Assembly (NCBI GenBank): GCA_028287895.1
Contig: JAQBOV010000085.1
Coordinates: 1 to 56,645, forward strand
DNA from: Mucilaginibacter sp.
GTDB taxonomy: Bacteria; Bacteroidota; Bacteroidia; Sphingobacteriales; Sphingobacteriaceae
Direction of reading: 5' to 3'
DNA: 56,645 nucleotides
Made by a program: the position numbers and the translations under genes. Positions 8,751-18,743 of the stretch are shown here, piece after piece; within the stretch, counting starts at the first letter, position 1, and every line of letters begins with the position of its first letter. Under the pieces are notes generated by a model. That model did no database searches. It was given only the letters and a program-made list of their open reading frames with translations, and was not told the origin of the DNA.

Positions 8751-10091
8751 TTAATGCAGATCGACCGTGTCTTCCGCGTTAAGCAATAGTTCGAGCTTTA
8801 CCGATTCAATATTCTGATCTGATTTTTTTAATACGGTAATATTATATCCGCTCGATTCCTTTTGTTCGCCCACATCGGGTATCTTACCAAATATGTCACC
8901 CAGCCAGCCGGAAACCGTATCATAATCGCCATCCTCGGGCAAGTCATGCGGCAGATGACTGTTGACATCATAGATCGGAGCAAGGGCGTTTACAATAAAT
9001 TCTGTATCGTTAACTTTTTCAACTATTGGCTTTTCCTCGTCATACTCATCCTGTATTTCCCCCACCAACTCTTCAACAATGTCTTCAAGTGTCACCATCC
9101 CGGCAGTTCCGCCAAACTCATCCAATACAATGGCTATTTGTATGCGCTTCTGCTGCAATTCAGCCATCAGGTCGTTTATTTTCTTGGTTTCCGGGATAAA
9201 GTAGGGTTTGCGTATAATATCCTTTAACTGGAAAGACGATTTACGGGCCAGTAGCGGGAGAATATCCTTTGCATGAACGATGCCCACAATTTTATCGATC
9301 GTATCCTCATAAACCGGAATACGCGAATAACCTTCGGTGATCAGGATCTCTAACAATTCGTCCTGTTCGGTATTGATATCTACCGCTGATATTTTAGTTC
9401 GCGGCACCATGATATTTTTAACCACGCGCTCATTAAAATCAAATACATTCTGAATAAGCTCATGTTCGGTTGAGTCAATTGCACCGGTTTCCTTACCCTG
9501 TTCAAGCAGGTACTGTAATTCTTCAGAACTGTGGTGGGCCTCGCTTCCCGGAATTGTACTGATACCAAACGCCTTCAGCATCAGGTTAGCAAATCCATTT
9601 AAAAACCAGATAAACGGTCTGAAAATGAGAAAAAAGAAACGCAGCGGTACGGCAATATTCATTACAGTGCGTACGGAGCGTTGTATGGCTATTGATTTTG
9701 GTGCAAGTTCACCAAATACAATGTGAAGAACGGTAATAAACACAAAGGCGACCACGTGGCTGCTGTTGATAATCAAAGGGGAGGTAATGACAAGTCCGGA
9801 CGCCGAAAAGAGATTCAGCATTAACTTAGTGACTACCTCCTGCCCTGCCCAGCCCAGGCCAAGTGAAGCTATGGTAATACCCAGCTGAGTGGCAGCAAGA
9901 TACCCGTCCAGGTTGGCCATAATGCCTTTAGCAATTTTTGCTGTACTGCTGCCGGCCTTAGCTTTAATTTCTATCTGGGAGCCCCTTACCCTTACCATGG
10001 CAAACTCGGCAGCTACAAAAAAGCCATTCAATAATACCAGGCACCCGGTGAGAACAATATAATAACCGTTAATTTCTAAATCAGGGCCCAT
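8751..10091 (-). CDS. Hemolysin/CorC-HlyC family membrane protein (CNNM + CBS pair + CorC domain)
   Basis: 446 aa. An N-terminal CNNM/DUF21 domain with about four membrane segments (residues 8-30, 60-85, 105-130, 145-170) includes FFVAAEFAMVRVR and LGITIASLGLGWAG. A CBS pair (about 215-345) contains NIMVPRTKI, GYSRIPVYE and DEFGGTAGMVTLEDIVEELVG. A CorC/HlyC transporter-associated domain closes the protein (about 360-440, DYDTVSGWLGDIFGKIPDVG). Related proteins take part in Mg/Co ion efflux; the Bacteroidota gliding protein GldE has the same architecture, but nothing here decides between them. It lies 8 bases after ppa in the same direction. Confidence 0.88.
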   Translation of the reverse strand: MGPDLEINGYYIVLTGCLVLLNGFFVAAEFAMVRVRGSQIEIKAKAGSSTAKIAKGIMANLDGYLAATQLGITIASLGLGWAGQEVVTKLMLNLFSASGLVITSPLIINSSHVVAFVFITVLHIVFGELAPKSIAIQRSVRTVMNIAVPLRFFFLIFRPFIWFLNGFANLMLKAFGISTIPGSEAHHSSEELQYLLEQGKETGAIDSTEHELIQNVFDFNERVVKNIMVPRTKISAVDINTEQDELLEILITEGYSRIPVYEDTIDKIVGIVHAKDILPLLARKSSFQLKDIIRKPYFIPETKKINDLMAELQQKRIQIAIVLDEFGGTAGMVTLEDIVEELVGEIQDEYDEEKPIVEKVNDTEFIVNALAPIYDVNSHLPHDLPEDGDYDTVSGWLGDIFGKIPDVGEQKESSGYNITVLKKSDQNIESVKLELLLNAEDTVDLH

Positions 10092-10099
10092 TTAATAAT

Positions 10100-10645
10100 T
10101 TATTGATGCGACGGGAAAGTGGACTTATATAATTCCTGGCTTTCGGTGATCACTTTATGCGCGTAACGCTTACCTAAAAGGTGTTCGATAGTTACATTTT
10201 TACCTTCCAGTTTTTTATAATCCTGGAAGAAACGAACGATCTCCTTCATCGCATGCGGCGGCAATTCATTCAAATCATCGATGTAATTTACAGACATATC
10301 ATTTTTGGCTACCGCTATTATCTTATCGTCTTGCTCGCCGTTATCCACCATATGCATTACCCCAATTACTTTAGCCTCAATGATCGACATCGGGAACACA
10401 TCTACAGAACATAATACCAATATATCCAAAGGGTCATGATCATCGCAATACGTCTGCGGGATAAACCCATAATTGGCGGGATACATGACCGAGGAGAAAA
10501 GAACACGGTCTAATTTCAACAATCCCGACTCTTTATCAATCTCATATTTAGCTTTTGATCCTTTTGGTATCTCAATTATTGCATGTACTGTTTCGGGTAT
10601 ATCATCGCCCGGTGAAACCTGGTGCCAGGGGTGTTGTGTACTCAT
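10100..10645 (-). CDS. ppa: Inorganic pyrophosphatase (family I)
   Basis: 181 aa, standard bacterial family I size. It hydrolyses PPi to phosphate in the cytosol. It shows the substrate-site stretch [15 protein letters not shown] (residues 23-37), [20 protein letters not shown] with metal ligands Asp69, Asp71 and Asp74, and DDKIIAV. It lies between dedA upstream and the CorC-type gene downstream with short gaps, consistent with one transcript. Confidence 0.95.
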   Translation of the reverse strand: MSTQHPWHQVSPGDDIPETVHAIIEIPKGSKAKYEIDKESGLLKLDRVLFSSVMYPANYGFIPQTYCDDHDPLDILVLCSVDVFPMSIIEAKVIGVMHMVDNGEQDDKIIAVAKNDMSVNYIDDLNELPPHAMKEIVRFFQDYKKLEGKNVTIEHLLGKRYAHKVITESQELYKSTFPSHQ

Positions 10646-10667
10646 TATTAAATTATAGTTATAAATG

Positions 10668-11312
10668 CTATTCGGTCGTTTCTGTTTTTTTAAACAATCT
10701 TTTCAGATAAGCGACAATAAACGGAACCGTTGTAATTAAAATCAATCCCAATACGACATATTTAAGGTAAAATTTAATTTCATCAGGATATTTTCTTCCT
10801 AAAAAGAAACCTGTTAAAGTTAAAGTGCATACCCAGGTAATGCTACCTATAAAATTATATAAGGTGAACTTTTTAAAATCCACCTTAACCACACCCGCAA
10901 AGATAGGAGCAAAAGTTCTAATTATCGGGAAAAATCTGCCTAAAACCAATGCCATTCCACCATATTTGGCATAAAACGCTTCGGCCATGGTTACGTAACG
11001 TTTTTTAAAGAAGAATGATTCGTTACGCTTAAACAATACAGGCCCGGTACGATAGCCAAACCAATAACCCGTAAAATTACCCAAAACACCTGCGATGACG
11101 AGTGAAATTACCAGCGTATAAATAGGCACATCCATCATACCGGCAGCGCACAGAAGCCCGGCTAAAACCAGCAAATAATCTCCCGGTAAAAAGAAACCGA
11201 AAAATAGGCCAGTCTCTGCAAAAACGACAACAAGTAAAAGGTAAAAGCCACCTTTCCTTATAATGGATTGAGCGTCTGTTAAATTTTGAAGATGTTCCCA
11301 GAATTGTTCCAT
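10668..11312 (-). CDS. DedA family (VTT/SNARE-associated) membrane protein
   Basis: 214 aa. Polytopic inner-membrane protein of the DedA superfamily, whose members flip undecaprenyl phosphate or phospholipids or maintain membrane potential. Signatures: [20 protein letters not shown] (about 33-52), [14 protein letters not shown], and [17 protein letters not shown] with the conserved arginines. Hydrophobic segments run near 20-55, 60-80, 140-165 and 180-203. It follows nuoN by 57 bases and may be read through from the nuo operon. Confidence 0.92.
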   Translation of the reverse strand: MEQFWEHLQNLTDAQSIIRKGGFYLLLVVVFAETGLFFGFFLPGDYLLVLAGLLCAAGMMDVPIYTLVISLVIAGVLGNFTGYWFGYRTGPVLFKRNESFFFKKRYVTMAEAFYAKYGGMALVLGRFFPIIRTFAPIFAGVVKVDFKKFTLYNFIGSITWVCTLTLTGFFLGRKYPDEIKFYLKYVVLGLILITTVPFIVAYLKRLFKKTETTE

Positions 11313-11369
11313 TCACTATATCCGTAAAACTACTAATATAAAATTAATTAATAGTACTGTCCTTACGGA

Positions 11370-12749
11370 TTAAATAAGGTTTGCTATAAAACCGGGGCAA
11401 ACGCCAATGATGATAGTTACTACAGCTGCCAAACCCAATACAAAGTTAAAGTAGGCCGGAACGGTCACTTCATCGCGTTCATTGCTGCGGAAATACATCG
11501 CTATGATCACTCTGAAATAATAGAAAATACTGATAATCGCATTCACCACCGCCAGGATAACCAGGGTGGTATGATATTGTGCCAAGGCCCCCGAGAACAC
11601 AAAGAACTTACCTATAAAGCCGGCCGTAAGAGGAATACCTGCCAATGAAAGCATGGAAACCGTTAAGGTAAAGGCAAGGAAAGGATTCTTTTTGGCCAGG
11701 CCGTTGAAGGTATCAAAATTATCGCTGCCCGATTGCTGCTGAACGAGTATCAAAGCGCCAAATGCGATGATCGAAGCGATGGAATAAGCGGTAGAATATA
11801 TAAATACCGAATTAGCTGAACTTGCGCCTAACGCTACGATAGCGAAAAGTAAATACCCGGCGTGTGAAATGCTTGAAAAGGCAAGCATCCGCTTAAAGCT
11901 TTGCTGGTACAATGCGGTAATATTTCCTATAAACAAAGTAATGATCGTAATGATCAGCAGGACCGGCACCCAGAAATCCGACATAGGTGCGAAACATTCT
12001 GAAAACAGGCGCAAAAAAGCAGCGAAACCGGCTGTTTTAACCACTGTCGACATAAAAGCGGTGATCAGCGTAGGCGAACCTTCGTAAACATCCGGTGTCC
12101 AGAAATGAAAAGGCGCGGCTCCTACTTTAAAGCATAATCCTACGATGATCAGCATAATACCTGTGCCGAACATCGGATCGATACCTTTCGGATGAGCCAG
12201 GGCCCAGTCGCGTATAGCCTGAAGATCAAATGAACCTGTGGCGCCATAGATGAAAGCGATCCCGAAAAGCAAAAAGCCGGTCGAAAATGCGCCCATAAGA
12301 AAGTACTTCAACGAAGCTTCATTTGAAGCAAAATCACTCTTTTTAATGCCTGCCAGGATATAAAGACTCACCGACATAATTTCGATACCAATAAACAGCA
12401 TCGTTAAATTATTGTATGAAAGCATCACGATAATACCCGCCAGTGAGAACAGGATAATAGCATAGTATTCGGCAACATGCGAGCTGATCTTTTCAAAGTA
12501 TTCCTTTGATAACAGCAGTATCAATATAGTAGAAACAATACTTATCGCTGAAAATGCTACCGCAAAATTATCAAACAGCATCATACCGTGATAAATAGGT
12601 TGTGCACCGTCATTCCAATGCATAACGGCCAGCCCCAAAGCGGCGAGCAAACCAATTACCGTAACCGGCAATAAAGCATTTTTGGCTTTAAACAAACCTA
12701 AATACAAAACCAGAATAGGTAAAACGGATAATATAATTAAGGTATTCAT
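11370..12749 (-). CDS. nuoN: NADH-quinone oxidoreductase subunit N
   Basis: 459 aa, all membrane helices (about 13-14). One of the three Mrp-antiporter-like proton channels of complex I. Family landmarks: FIGIEIMSVSLYILAG with the conserved channel Glu, FKVGAAPFHFWTPDVYEGSP, KRMLAFSSISHAGYLL, and LTVSMLSLAGIPLTAGFIGKF. It is the last nuo gene of the operon. An 8-bp inverted repeat (11320-11327 / 11363-11370) starts at its stop codon but lacks a U-tail, so readthrough into dedA is possible. Confidence 0.96.
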   Translation of the reverse strand: MNTLIILSVLPILVLYLGLFKAKNALLPVTVIGLLAALGLAVMHWNDGAQPIYHGMMLFDNFAVAFSAISIVSTILILLLSKEYFEKISSHVAEYYAIILFSLAGIIVMLSYNNLTMLFIGIEIMSVSLYILAGIKKSDFASNEASLKYFLMGAFSTGFLLFGIAFIYGATGSFDLQAIRDWALAHPKGIDPMFGTGIMLIIVGLCFKVGAAPFHFWTPDVYEGSPTLITAFMSTVVKTAGFAAFLRLFSECFAPMSDFWVPVLLIITIITLFIGNITALYQQSFKRMLAFSSISHAGYLLFAIVALGASSANSVFIYSTAYSIASIIAFGALILVQQQSGSDNFDTFNGLAKKNPFLAFTLTVSMLSLAGIPLTAGFIGKFFVFSGALAQYHTTLVILAVVNAIISIFYYFRVIIAMYFRSNERDEVTVPAYFNFVLGLAAVVTIIIGVCPGFIANLI

Positions 12750-12751
12750 TC

Positions 12752-12788
12752 CCTTTAAATTCTAAATGCTAATTTCTAAACTCTAATA
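12752..12788. repeat. Stuttering spacer between nuoM and nuoN (TTTAGAA unit)
   Basis: On the coding strand this gap reads successive variants of TTTAGAA / TTAGCA (for example TTTAGAAATTAGCATTTAGAA). The 13-base word TAAATTCTAAATG on the + strand recurs exactly at about 33676-33688. Confidence 0.55.
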
Positions 12789-14294
12789 TTTGCCCTTAGG
12801 CAACAAATCTTCCGGTGCCACTTTATTATAAACCATATGGATCAGATTTTCTACGGCCGCTGCGGATAAATGAAGAATTGGCTGCGGATAAATGCCGATA
12901 ACAATAATTAAAATACAAATAATTGCAAGCACTATTTGTTCTGAGCCGCTGACATCGGTAAAAGTAATTGTCAATGCATTGGTTTGACCCTGCATGGTCG
13001 TCTTATACATACGCAGCATATACACAGCGCCGAATATCATGGTTAAACCGGCGATCGCTGCCAACCAGATGCTGTACTGAAATATGCTATTCAGCAATAA
13101 AAACTCACCTATAAACCCATTGGTTAGCGGTAATGCCACTGTGCCCAATACAATAATTAAAAAAGCGATGGCAAATTTTGGCGCTACTTTGGCAATGCCG
13201 CCCAATTCGCTGATATCGCGCGTATTCATGCGCCTGCCGATGATGTCCCATATAAAGAACAGGCCTACTACATTAATGCCATGATTCAGCATTTGAATCA
13301 TAGCTCCCTGCAATCCTTGTGATGTCCAAACAAATGCCCCGTCATAACGGATAAATGTAAATAGAGCGGCGGCTATCAGTCCAACGTGAGCAATGGACGA
13401 ATAAGCCACCAGCCGTTTACCATCCTTCTGCTTAAAAGCGATGACCGATGCATACACAATGCCAGTAATAGACAATATAAGCGCCATGAACCCCCATTGC
13501 TGAACGCCAACAGGCGCAATAGGTATCAACCAGCGGATAACCCCGTATATACCCATTTTAAGCATAATGCCGGATAACATCATAGTACCTGCTGATGGCG
13601 CTTCGGTATAGGTATCGGGTTGCCAGGTATGAAATGGGAATATCGGCATCTTAATGGCAAATGCCAGGAAGAAGGCCCAAAACACCCAGCTTTGCTGATG
13701 GGCGGTCAGGGCAAGATCATAAAATGCATGCAGGTCGTACGTTTTCGACGGAGTTTGCATATACAGGTAAATAATGCCTACCAGCATGCACAATGAGCCT
13801 GCAAACGTATAAATGAAGAATTTGATATTCACCCGTATCCGGTCCTGGCCGCCCCACATCGCACAGATAAAATAGATGGGTATCAACGCTGCCTCCCAGC
13901 CTACGTAAAACAGGAAGCCGTCCAGCGCTGTAAATACGACTAATAAACCGGCCTGCATAAACAGGATCAAAGCATAAAATGCCGAAGCATTTTTATACTG
14001 ATGTTTAAAGGTTGTTAAAATGATCAATGGGACCAGTAAGGCAGTAAGCAGCACCATGATCATGCTGATCCCGTCGATGCCTGCAATAAAATAGATACCC
14101 GCCTTAGGTATCCAGGGAACAATTACACTAAACTGTGTAGTGGCATCGGGGGTAAAGCGGCTTAAAAAAATACCGGCAATAACCAGTTCGGCAACAGCAA
14201 ATGTTAAAGCGGCATACTTAGCTACCTCGTTTTTAAATAATAAAACAACAAGTGCTGCAACAATCGGCAAAAAAAGTAAAATACTAACTGTCAT
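12783..14294 (-). CDS. nuoM: NADH-quinone oxidoreductase subunit M
   Basis: 503 aa, about 14 membrane helices; second antiporter-like proton channel of complex I. Motifs include FYVGWEAALIPIYFICAMWG with the essential Glu, FFLAFAIKMPIFPFHTWQPD (TM7 Lys), LVAYSSIAHVGLI, and LGTVALPLTNGFIGEFLLL. It lies 24 bases downstream of nuoL and 33 bases upstream of nuoN. Length and order match the standard L-M-N end of the operon. Confidence 0.96.
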   Translation of the reverse strand: MTVSILLFLPIVAALVVLLFKNEVAKYAALTFAVAELVIAGIFLSRFTPDATTQFSVIVPWIPKAGIYFIAGIDGISMIMVLLTALLVPLIILTTFKHQYKNASAFYALILFMQAGLLVVFTALDGFLFYVGWEAALIPIYFICAMWGGQDRIRVNIKFFIYTFAGSLCMLVGIIYLYMQTPSKTYDLHAFYDLALTAHQQSWVFWAFFLAFAIKMPIFPFHTWQPDTYTEAPSAGTMMLSGIMLKMGIYGVIRWLIPIAPVGVQQWGFMALILSITGIVYASVIAFKQKDGKRLVAYSSIAHVGLIAAALFTFIRYDGAFVWTSQGLQGAMIQMLNHGINVVGLFFIWDIIGRRMNTRDISELGGIAKVAPKFAIAFLIIVLGTVALPLTNGFIGEFLLLNSIFQYSIWLAAIAGLTMIFGAVYMLRMYKTTMQGQTNALTITFTDVSGSEQIVLAIICILIIVIGIYPQPILHLSAAAVENLIHMVYNKVAPEDLLPKGKY

Positions 14295-14318
14295 TTCTAA
14301 TATTGTAAACGCTTATTG

Positions 14319-16223
14319 TTATATCTTAACTAAACTAAATATCAATATGGCGATAATACCAGCCACCATCATGAAGATGTAAAAGCCGACATTACCGGTT
14401 TGCAAAAGACGCAACCCCTTGCTTGATTTGACCGAAACTTTGCCCAATCCGTTTATAAACCCATCGATAACCAACAGATCAATCACTTTGTAAAAGAAAA
14501 TGGACAGGGCATCCAGCGGTTTACGGATAAGCCAGTCGTATATCTCATCAATATAGAATTTATGATAAGACAGGCTAACCAAGCCGGGACGTTCTTCACT
14601 ATCGGCAACCGGCACATGTCCTTTTTTCACATACCTGAGATAAGCATAAACCAAAGCGATCAAAGCCCCTGCTACCGAAGCAACCATTAAGGACACCTCT
14701 GTTGATGCGACAGAGCTTGTGGCAGGCAGTAAAGCGGCTGAATCTTTAAAGACGGGCGCCAGGAAATGCTCCAGCCAGTGATGGCCACCCAATGATTCCG
14801 GTACGCCAATAAACCCGCCAACAACAGAAAGCACGGCCAGCACAATAAGCGGTATGGTCATGCTCGGCGGTGATTCATGTAAATGATGTTCCTGCTCGGC
14901 CGTACCGCGAAACTTTCCATAAAAAGTAAGGTATAGCATCCGGAACATATAAAATGAAGTGAACATGGCCGTGATCACACCAATGACATACATGGTCGTA
15001 CTATGGGTAAATGTTTGAGCCAGTATCTCGTCTTTTGAGAAAAAACCCGCAAATGGCGGTATCCCTGAAATTGCCAGCGTACCGATCAGCATGGTGATGA
15101 ATGTTATTGGAAGCTTGCCTTTAAGTCCGCCCATCTTACGCATATCCTGTTCGTCGCTTACCGCGTGAATGACAGAGCCTGCACCGAGGAACAATAATGC
15201 TTTGAAGAATGCATGGGTAAGCACATGGAAAAATGCCCCGGTATAAGCTCCCACACCCAAGCCTAAAAACATATACCCCAATTGGGATACCGTTGAATAG
15301 GCTAACACCTTTTTAATATCTGTTTGCGAAAGTGCGATCAGGGCGGCAAATACGGCAGTAGCCAGACCAATGACGGCTATGATCGTCATGGTAACAGGCG
15401 ACATGGTAAATAAGATGTTCGACCGTGCAACCATGTACACACCGGCAGTTACCATAGTTGCAGCATGGATCAATGCAGATACCGGTGTCGGGCCGGCCAT
15501 TGCATCAGGCAACCACGTAAATAAGGGTATCTGTGCAGATTTACCAACTGCGCCCACAAATAACAACATGGTGATTACGGTAAACGGAACTTCACTTGCA
15601 TGCATAGCAGCAGCCTTAGGGAATATGTCAGCGAAGGTAACGCTGCCAAAAACGCTGATAATTAAAAACACGCCTATTATAAAGCCAAGGTCGCCGATGC
15701 GATTCATAATAAATGCCTTTTTTGCGGCATCGGCGTAGTCGGGATTGGTAAACCAGTAACCGATTAACAGGTATGAACACAGCCCCACGCCTTCCCAGCC
15801 GATGAACATAATAAGGTAGTTGGAGCCCAGCACCAGCAGCAGCATGAAGAATATGAACAGATTAAGGTAAGAGAAAAATTTACCGAAACCCTCGTCATTG
15901 TGCATGTAACCTACCGAATACAAATGGATCAAAAAACCTACTCCTGTAATAATGAGCAACATCAGGGCGCTCAGCTGATCAATCAGAAATGCAAACTGCA
16001 CTTTGAACAATCCAACGTGGAACCAATCGAACACATTTACGTTAATCGGTATGCCTGAAGATTTAACTTGTAAAAAAGCACCTACGCTAAGTCCGAAAGA
16101 AAGCAGAACAACGAAGCTGCCAATAAAACCTATCAGGCCTTTTGACAAGGTATTACGACCAAGTCCGTTGATCAGAAAACCAGCTAAAGGCAATAAAGGA
16201 ATAAGCCAGATATATTTATCCAT
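14319..16223 (-). CDS. nuoL: NADH-quinone oxidoreductase subunit L
   Basis: 634 aa, the largest antiporter-like subunit, carrying the lateral amphipathic helix of complex I. Landmarks are YMHNDEGFGKFFSYLNLF, FIGWEGVGLCSYLLIGYW (channel Glu), VGKSAQIPLFTWLPDAMAGPTPVSALIHAATMV split over the TM7-TM8 region, and KKVLAYSTVSQLGYMF. The C-terminal part (about 540-634) holds the charged HL helix with KFYIDEIYDWLIRKPLDALS and the last TM helix. The gap to nuoK (16224-16315) is a stuttering repeat spacer. Confidence 0.97.
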   Translation of the reverse strand: MDKYIWLIPLLPLAGFLINGLGRNTLSKGLIGFIGSFVVLLSFGLSVGAFLQVKSSGIPINVNVFDWFHVGLFKVQFAFLIDQLSALMLLIITGVGFLIHLYSVGYMHNDEGFGKFFSYLNLFIFFMLLLVLGSNYLIMFIGWEGVGLCSYLLIGYWFTNPDYADAAKKAFIMNRIGDLGFIIGVFLIISVFGSVTFADIFPKAAAMHASEVPFTVITMLLFVGAVGKSAQIPLFTWLPDAMAGPTPVSALIHAATMVTAGVYMVARSNILFTMSPVTMTIIAVIGLATAVFAALIALSQTDIKKVLAYSTVSQLGYMFLGLGVGAYTGAFFHVLTHAFFKALLFLGAGSVIHAVSDEQDMRKMGGLKGKLPITFITMLIGTLAISGIPPFAGFFSKDEILAQTFTHSTTMYVIGVITAMFTSFYMFRMLYLTFYGKFRGTAEQEHHLHESPPSMTIPLIVLAVLSVVGGFIGVPESLGGHHWLEHFLAPVFKDSAALLPATSSVASTEVSLMVASVAGALIALVYAYLRYVKKGHVPVADSEERPGLVSLSYHKFYIDEIYDWLIRKPLDALSIFFYKVIDLLVIDGFINGLGKVSVKSSKGLRLLQTGNVGFYIFMMVAGIIAILIFSLVKI

Positions 16224-16315
16224 GTTATATGTTGCACGTCATATGGGTGACGTTTTACGTTTATACTTAATAAATCTTTAAATGCGAAAATGAATATCCG
16301 AAATTCGAAATCATA
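16224..16315. repeat. Stuttering repeat spacer between nuoK and nuoL
   Basis: Two repeat vocabularies sit back to back. Nearest nuoL are variants of ACGTCA / TTTACGT with the inverted pair ACGTCA/TGACGT (16236-16253). Nearest nuoK are variants of GAATATCCGAAATTCGAAAT (16292-16311). No ORF or terminator is evident. Confidence 0.5.
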
Positions 16316-16645
16316 CTACCATTTTAACCTGTTGAGTACATTAATATCCACCGAATTGGTATTACGGTAGACCATTACAATGATGGCCAGGCCGACAGCC
16401 ACTTCAGCAGCGGCCAATGCGATAATAAAAAACACGAAAACCTGCCCTGCTGCATCTCCCCGGTAAACGGAAAAAGCGGTAAGCAACAGGTTAACAGAGT
16501 TCAACATCAGCTCTATCGACATAAAGATGATGATCGCATTCCGGCGGAGCAAAACACCCATCACCCCTATCGAAAATATAATAGCACTTAACAGGATGTA
16601 ATGATTCAGCGGTACCGACTGTACGGTTTTAAATAAACTTTCCAT
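16316..16645 (-). CDS. nuoK: NADH-quinone oxidoreductase subunit K
   Basis: 109 aa with three membrane helices, homologous to ND4L. The second helix carries the conserved proton-channel Glu in [15 protein letters not shown], and the third begins [20 protein letters not shown] with the second conserved Glu. Its ATG shares one base with the nuoJ stop (TAATG at 16643-16647), showing translational coupling. Confidence 0.96.
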   Translation of the reverse strand: MESLFKTVQSVPLNHYILLSAIIFSIGVMGVLLRRNAIIIFMSIELMLNSVNLLLTAFSVYRGDAAGQVFVFFIIALAAAEVAVGLAIIVMVYRNTNSVDINVLNRLKW

Positions 16646-17142
16646 TACGTAGTTTTTGGGTCTTTTGTAGCCAGTAAAACAGCGCCCACCATTGCTGAAA
16701 GCAACAGCAGTGATGATACCTCAAATGGCAATAAAAATTCGTTGAATAATACCTTACCCAGGTTTTTTACCAAACCCAGACCAGGATCTTTAAGTAATAC
16801 CGGCTGAGAAATACCCACTTGTTTCAAGCAGGCCACAATTACCACCAGCAAACTCCCGCCGCCCAATACCGCAGCTATCTTTATGATGTTTGATTTTACA
16901 GGCTCGGAATCCTTATTCAGGTTGATCAGCATCAGTGTGTACAGAAACAACACCAATATAGCGCCCATATATACGATAAAGTTCACAATAGCCAGAAACT
17001 GCGCGTTAAGCAGGATATATTGAATAGTGAAAGTAAAAAACGTTAGTACAAGGTAAAGTATGCTGTGCACCGGGTTTTTTGCAGATATTACCAGTACTGC
17101 GAACAGTATGGACAAAAATGCGATAAAGTAAAATATACTCAT
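16645..17142 (-). CDS. nuoJ: NADH-quinone oxidoreductase subunit J
   Basis: 165 aa, five membrane helices, homologous to ND6. Characteristic stretches are [29 protein letters not shown] (residues about 24-52, read in parts) and [20 protein letters not shown] with the TM3 region that forms the pi-bulge in complex I. It couples to nuoK by a TAATG overlap and is separated from nuoI by a 57-base gap filled by a strong hairpin (17158-17191). Confidence 0.95.
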   Translation of the reverse strand: MSIFYFIAFLSILFAVLVISAKNPVHSILYLVLTFFTFTIQYILLNAQFLAIVNFIVYMGAILVLFLYTLMLINLNKDSEPVKSNIIKIAAVLGGGSLLVVIVACLKQVGISQPVLLKDPGLGLVKNLGKVLFNEFLLPFEVSSLLLLSAMVGAVLLATKDPKTT

Positions 17143-17157
17143 TTCTATTATTTACAA

Positions 17158-17191
17158 TATAACTCTGCCTCAAAAGCGAGGCAAAGTTATA
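17158..17191 (-). promoter_or_regulatory. Strong stem-loop between nuoI and nuoJ
   Basis: Arms 17158-17171 and 17178-17191 pair over 14 positions with one mismatch around a 6-base loop. In transcript sense the stem is TATAACTTTGCCTC paired with GAGGCAGAGTTATA, and no U-run follows. It is therefore more likely an RNA-processing or stability element or a partial attenuator than a full terminator. It lies in the middle of the nuo operon. Confidence 0.7.
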
Positions 17192-17199
17192 AACTTCTT

Positions 17200-17700
17200 T
17201 TATTGATTTAAGGGTGCCTCTACTAATTTGTCTTTACCGTAAATAAAATCCTTTCTCAAATAGTCGGCAGGAATAATATCACCATCTAAATAAATTGCTT
17301 CTTTAGGGCAAGCTTCTTCACAAAGACCGCAAAAAATGCAGCGCAGCATGTTGATCTCATAAACGGCGGCGTATTTTTCCTCGCGATATAAATTCTCTTC
17401 GCCCGGCTGGCGCTCGGCTGATATCATTGTGATCGCTTCGGCAGGGCATGATAAGGCGCAAAGGCCGCATGCGGTACAACGTTCGCGTCCTTCTTCATCG
17501 CGTTTAAGCGAGTGCATACCGCGGAAATTTTCAGAAAACTCGCGCTTCTGCTCCGGATAACGCACCGTAACATCCTTTTTAAACAAAAAATGTTTCATGG
17601 TAATTGCCAGTCCGTGCAAAATAGCAGGCAGGTAAGCCCGTTCCCAAAAATTGAGCGGCTTTGATTCAATTACCTTTCGTTTATTACTTAATGATTCCAT
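17200..17700 (-). CDS. nuoI: NADH-quinone oxidoreductase subunit I
   Basis: 166 aa peripheral subunit carrying the two [4Fe-4S] clusters N6a and N6b that pass electrons toward N2. Both CxxCxxCxxxC motifs are complete: Cys75/78/81/85 (CTACGLCALSC) and Cys121/124/127/131 (CIFCGLCEEAC), with the partner Cys-Pro positions following. The N-terminal amphipathic region (LPAILHGLAITMKHFL) contacts the membrane arm. It follows nuoH by 17 bases. Confidence 0.96.
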   Translation of the reverse strand: MESLSNKRKVIESKPLNFWERAYLPAILHGLAITMKHFLFKKDVTVRYPEQKREFSENFRGMHSLKRDEEGRERCTACGLCALSCPAEAITMISAERQPGEENLYREEKYAAVYEINMLRCIFCGLCEEACPKEAIYLDGDIIPADYLRKDFIYGKDKLVEAPLNQ

Positions 17701-17717
17701 TTAATCTCGTCCTTCCG

Positions 17718-18743
17718 TTATTTTATAAATGTCATCCAAAGTCCTGTTAATACAATATTTGCAATAGCCAGCGGTATCAATGTTTTCCATCCCAGATCCA
17801 TCAGCTGGTCATAACGGAAACGTGGAATGGTCCATCGTACCCACATGAAAAAGAAGATGAAGAAAAATATCTTGGCAAACAGTACAATGACTCCTAATAT
17901 CGTAACCCAGTTTTCCGATAAACCAAGGCTATGCATGAATGGGAAATTGTATCCTCCAAAATAAAGCGTAGCCATTACTGCCGATGACACAAACATATTG
18001 ATATATTCAGCAAACAGATAAAAGCCGAGTTTCATCGAGGAGTATTCGGTATGATAACCGCCTACCAATTCGGTTTCGCACTCAGGCAGGTCAAATGGGG
18101 TACGGTTAGTTTCGGCGAAGGCGCAGACAATAAAGATCAGGAAACCCAAAGGCTGATAAATGATGTTCCAATGCCAGCCATGCTGCTGTTCTGCTATTTC
18201 CCTTAAGCTCAATGTACCGGTGGTCATCAATAAAGAGATAATAGACAAGCCCATCGCAATTTCATAACTGATATTTTGTGATGCAGCGCGGATGGCTCCT
18301 AACAGGGAATATTTATTATTTGATGCCCAGCCACCGATCATAACGCCATATACACCTAACGAAACCACCCCAAATATGTACAGAACACCAACATTAATAT
18401 CGGTTACCTGCAGATCGATAACGTGTGTGCCGATCGTCAATTTTTGCCCCCATGGAATAACCGCAGAGCCGATGCAGGCAGTCATAATGGCCAGAGAAGG
18501 GCCTACAATGAACAAAAAACCATTTGCATGAGTCGGGATGATCTCCTCTTTGAGGAACATCTTGGCACCATCGGCTAGTGGCTGTAAGATACCAAACGGG
18601 CCGGCACGGTTTGGGCCCACCCTATCCTGGAAGAATGCGGCAACCTTACGCTCTGCATAGGTGGAATACATGGCAATTAAAAGACTGATCAGGAATATGA
18701 TCACGATCAGCGCAAATTTTATCAATATATCAGCAGTTCCCAT
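17718..18743 (-). CDS. nuoH: NADH-quinone oxidoreductase subunit H
   Basis: 341 aa, eight-helix ND1 homologue forming the quinone-binding interface. Signatures are YAERKVAAFFQDRVGPNRAG, FGILQPLADGAKMFLKEE, SYEIAMGLSI, and the acidic loop NRTPFDLPECETELVGGYH followed by TEYSSMKLGFYLFAEY. Its ATG overlaps the nuoG stop by one base (TAATG at 18741-18745). Complete, with no unusual change seen. Confidence 0.97.
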   Translation of the reverse strand: MGTADILIKFALIVIIFLISLLIAMYSTYAERKVAAFFQDRVGPNRAGPFGILQPLADGAKMFLKEEIIPTHANGFLFIVGPSLAIMTACIGSAVIPWGQKLTIGTHVIDLQVTDINVGVLYIFGVVSLGVYGVMIGGWASNNKYSLLGAIRAASQNISYEIAMGLSIISLLMTTGTLSLREIAEQQHGWHWNIIYQPLGFLIFIVCAFAETNRTPFDLPECETELVGGYHTEYSSMKLGFYLFAEYINMFVSSAVMATLYFGGYNFPFMHSLGLSENWVTILGVIVLFAKIFFFIFFFMWVRWTIPRFRYDQLMDLGWKTLIPLAIANIVLTGLWMTFIK

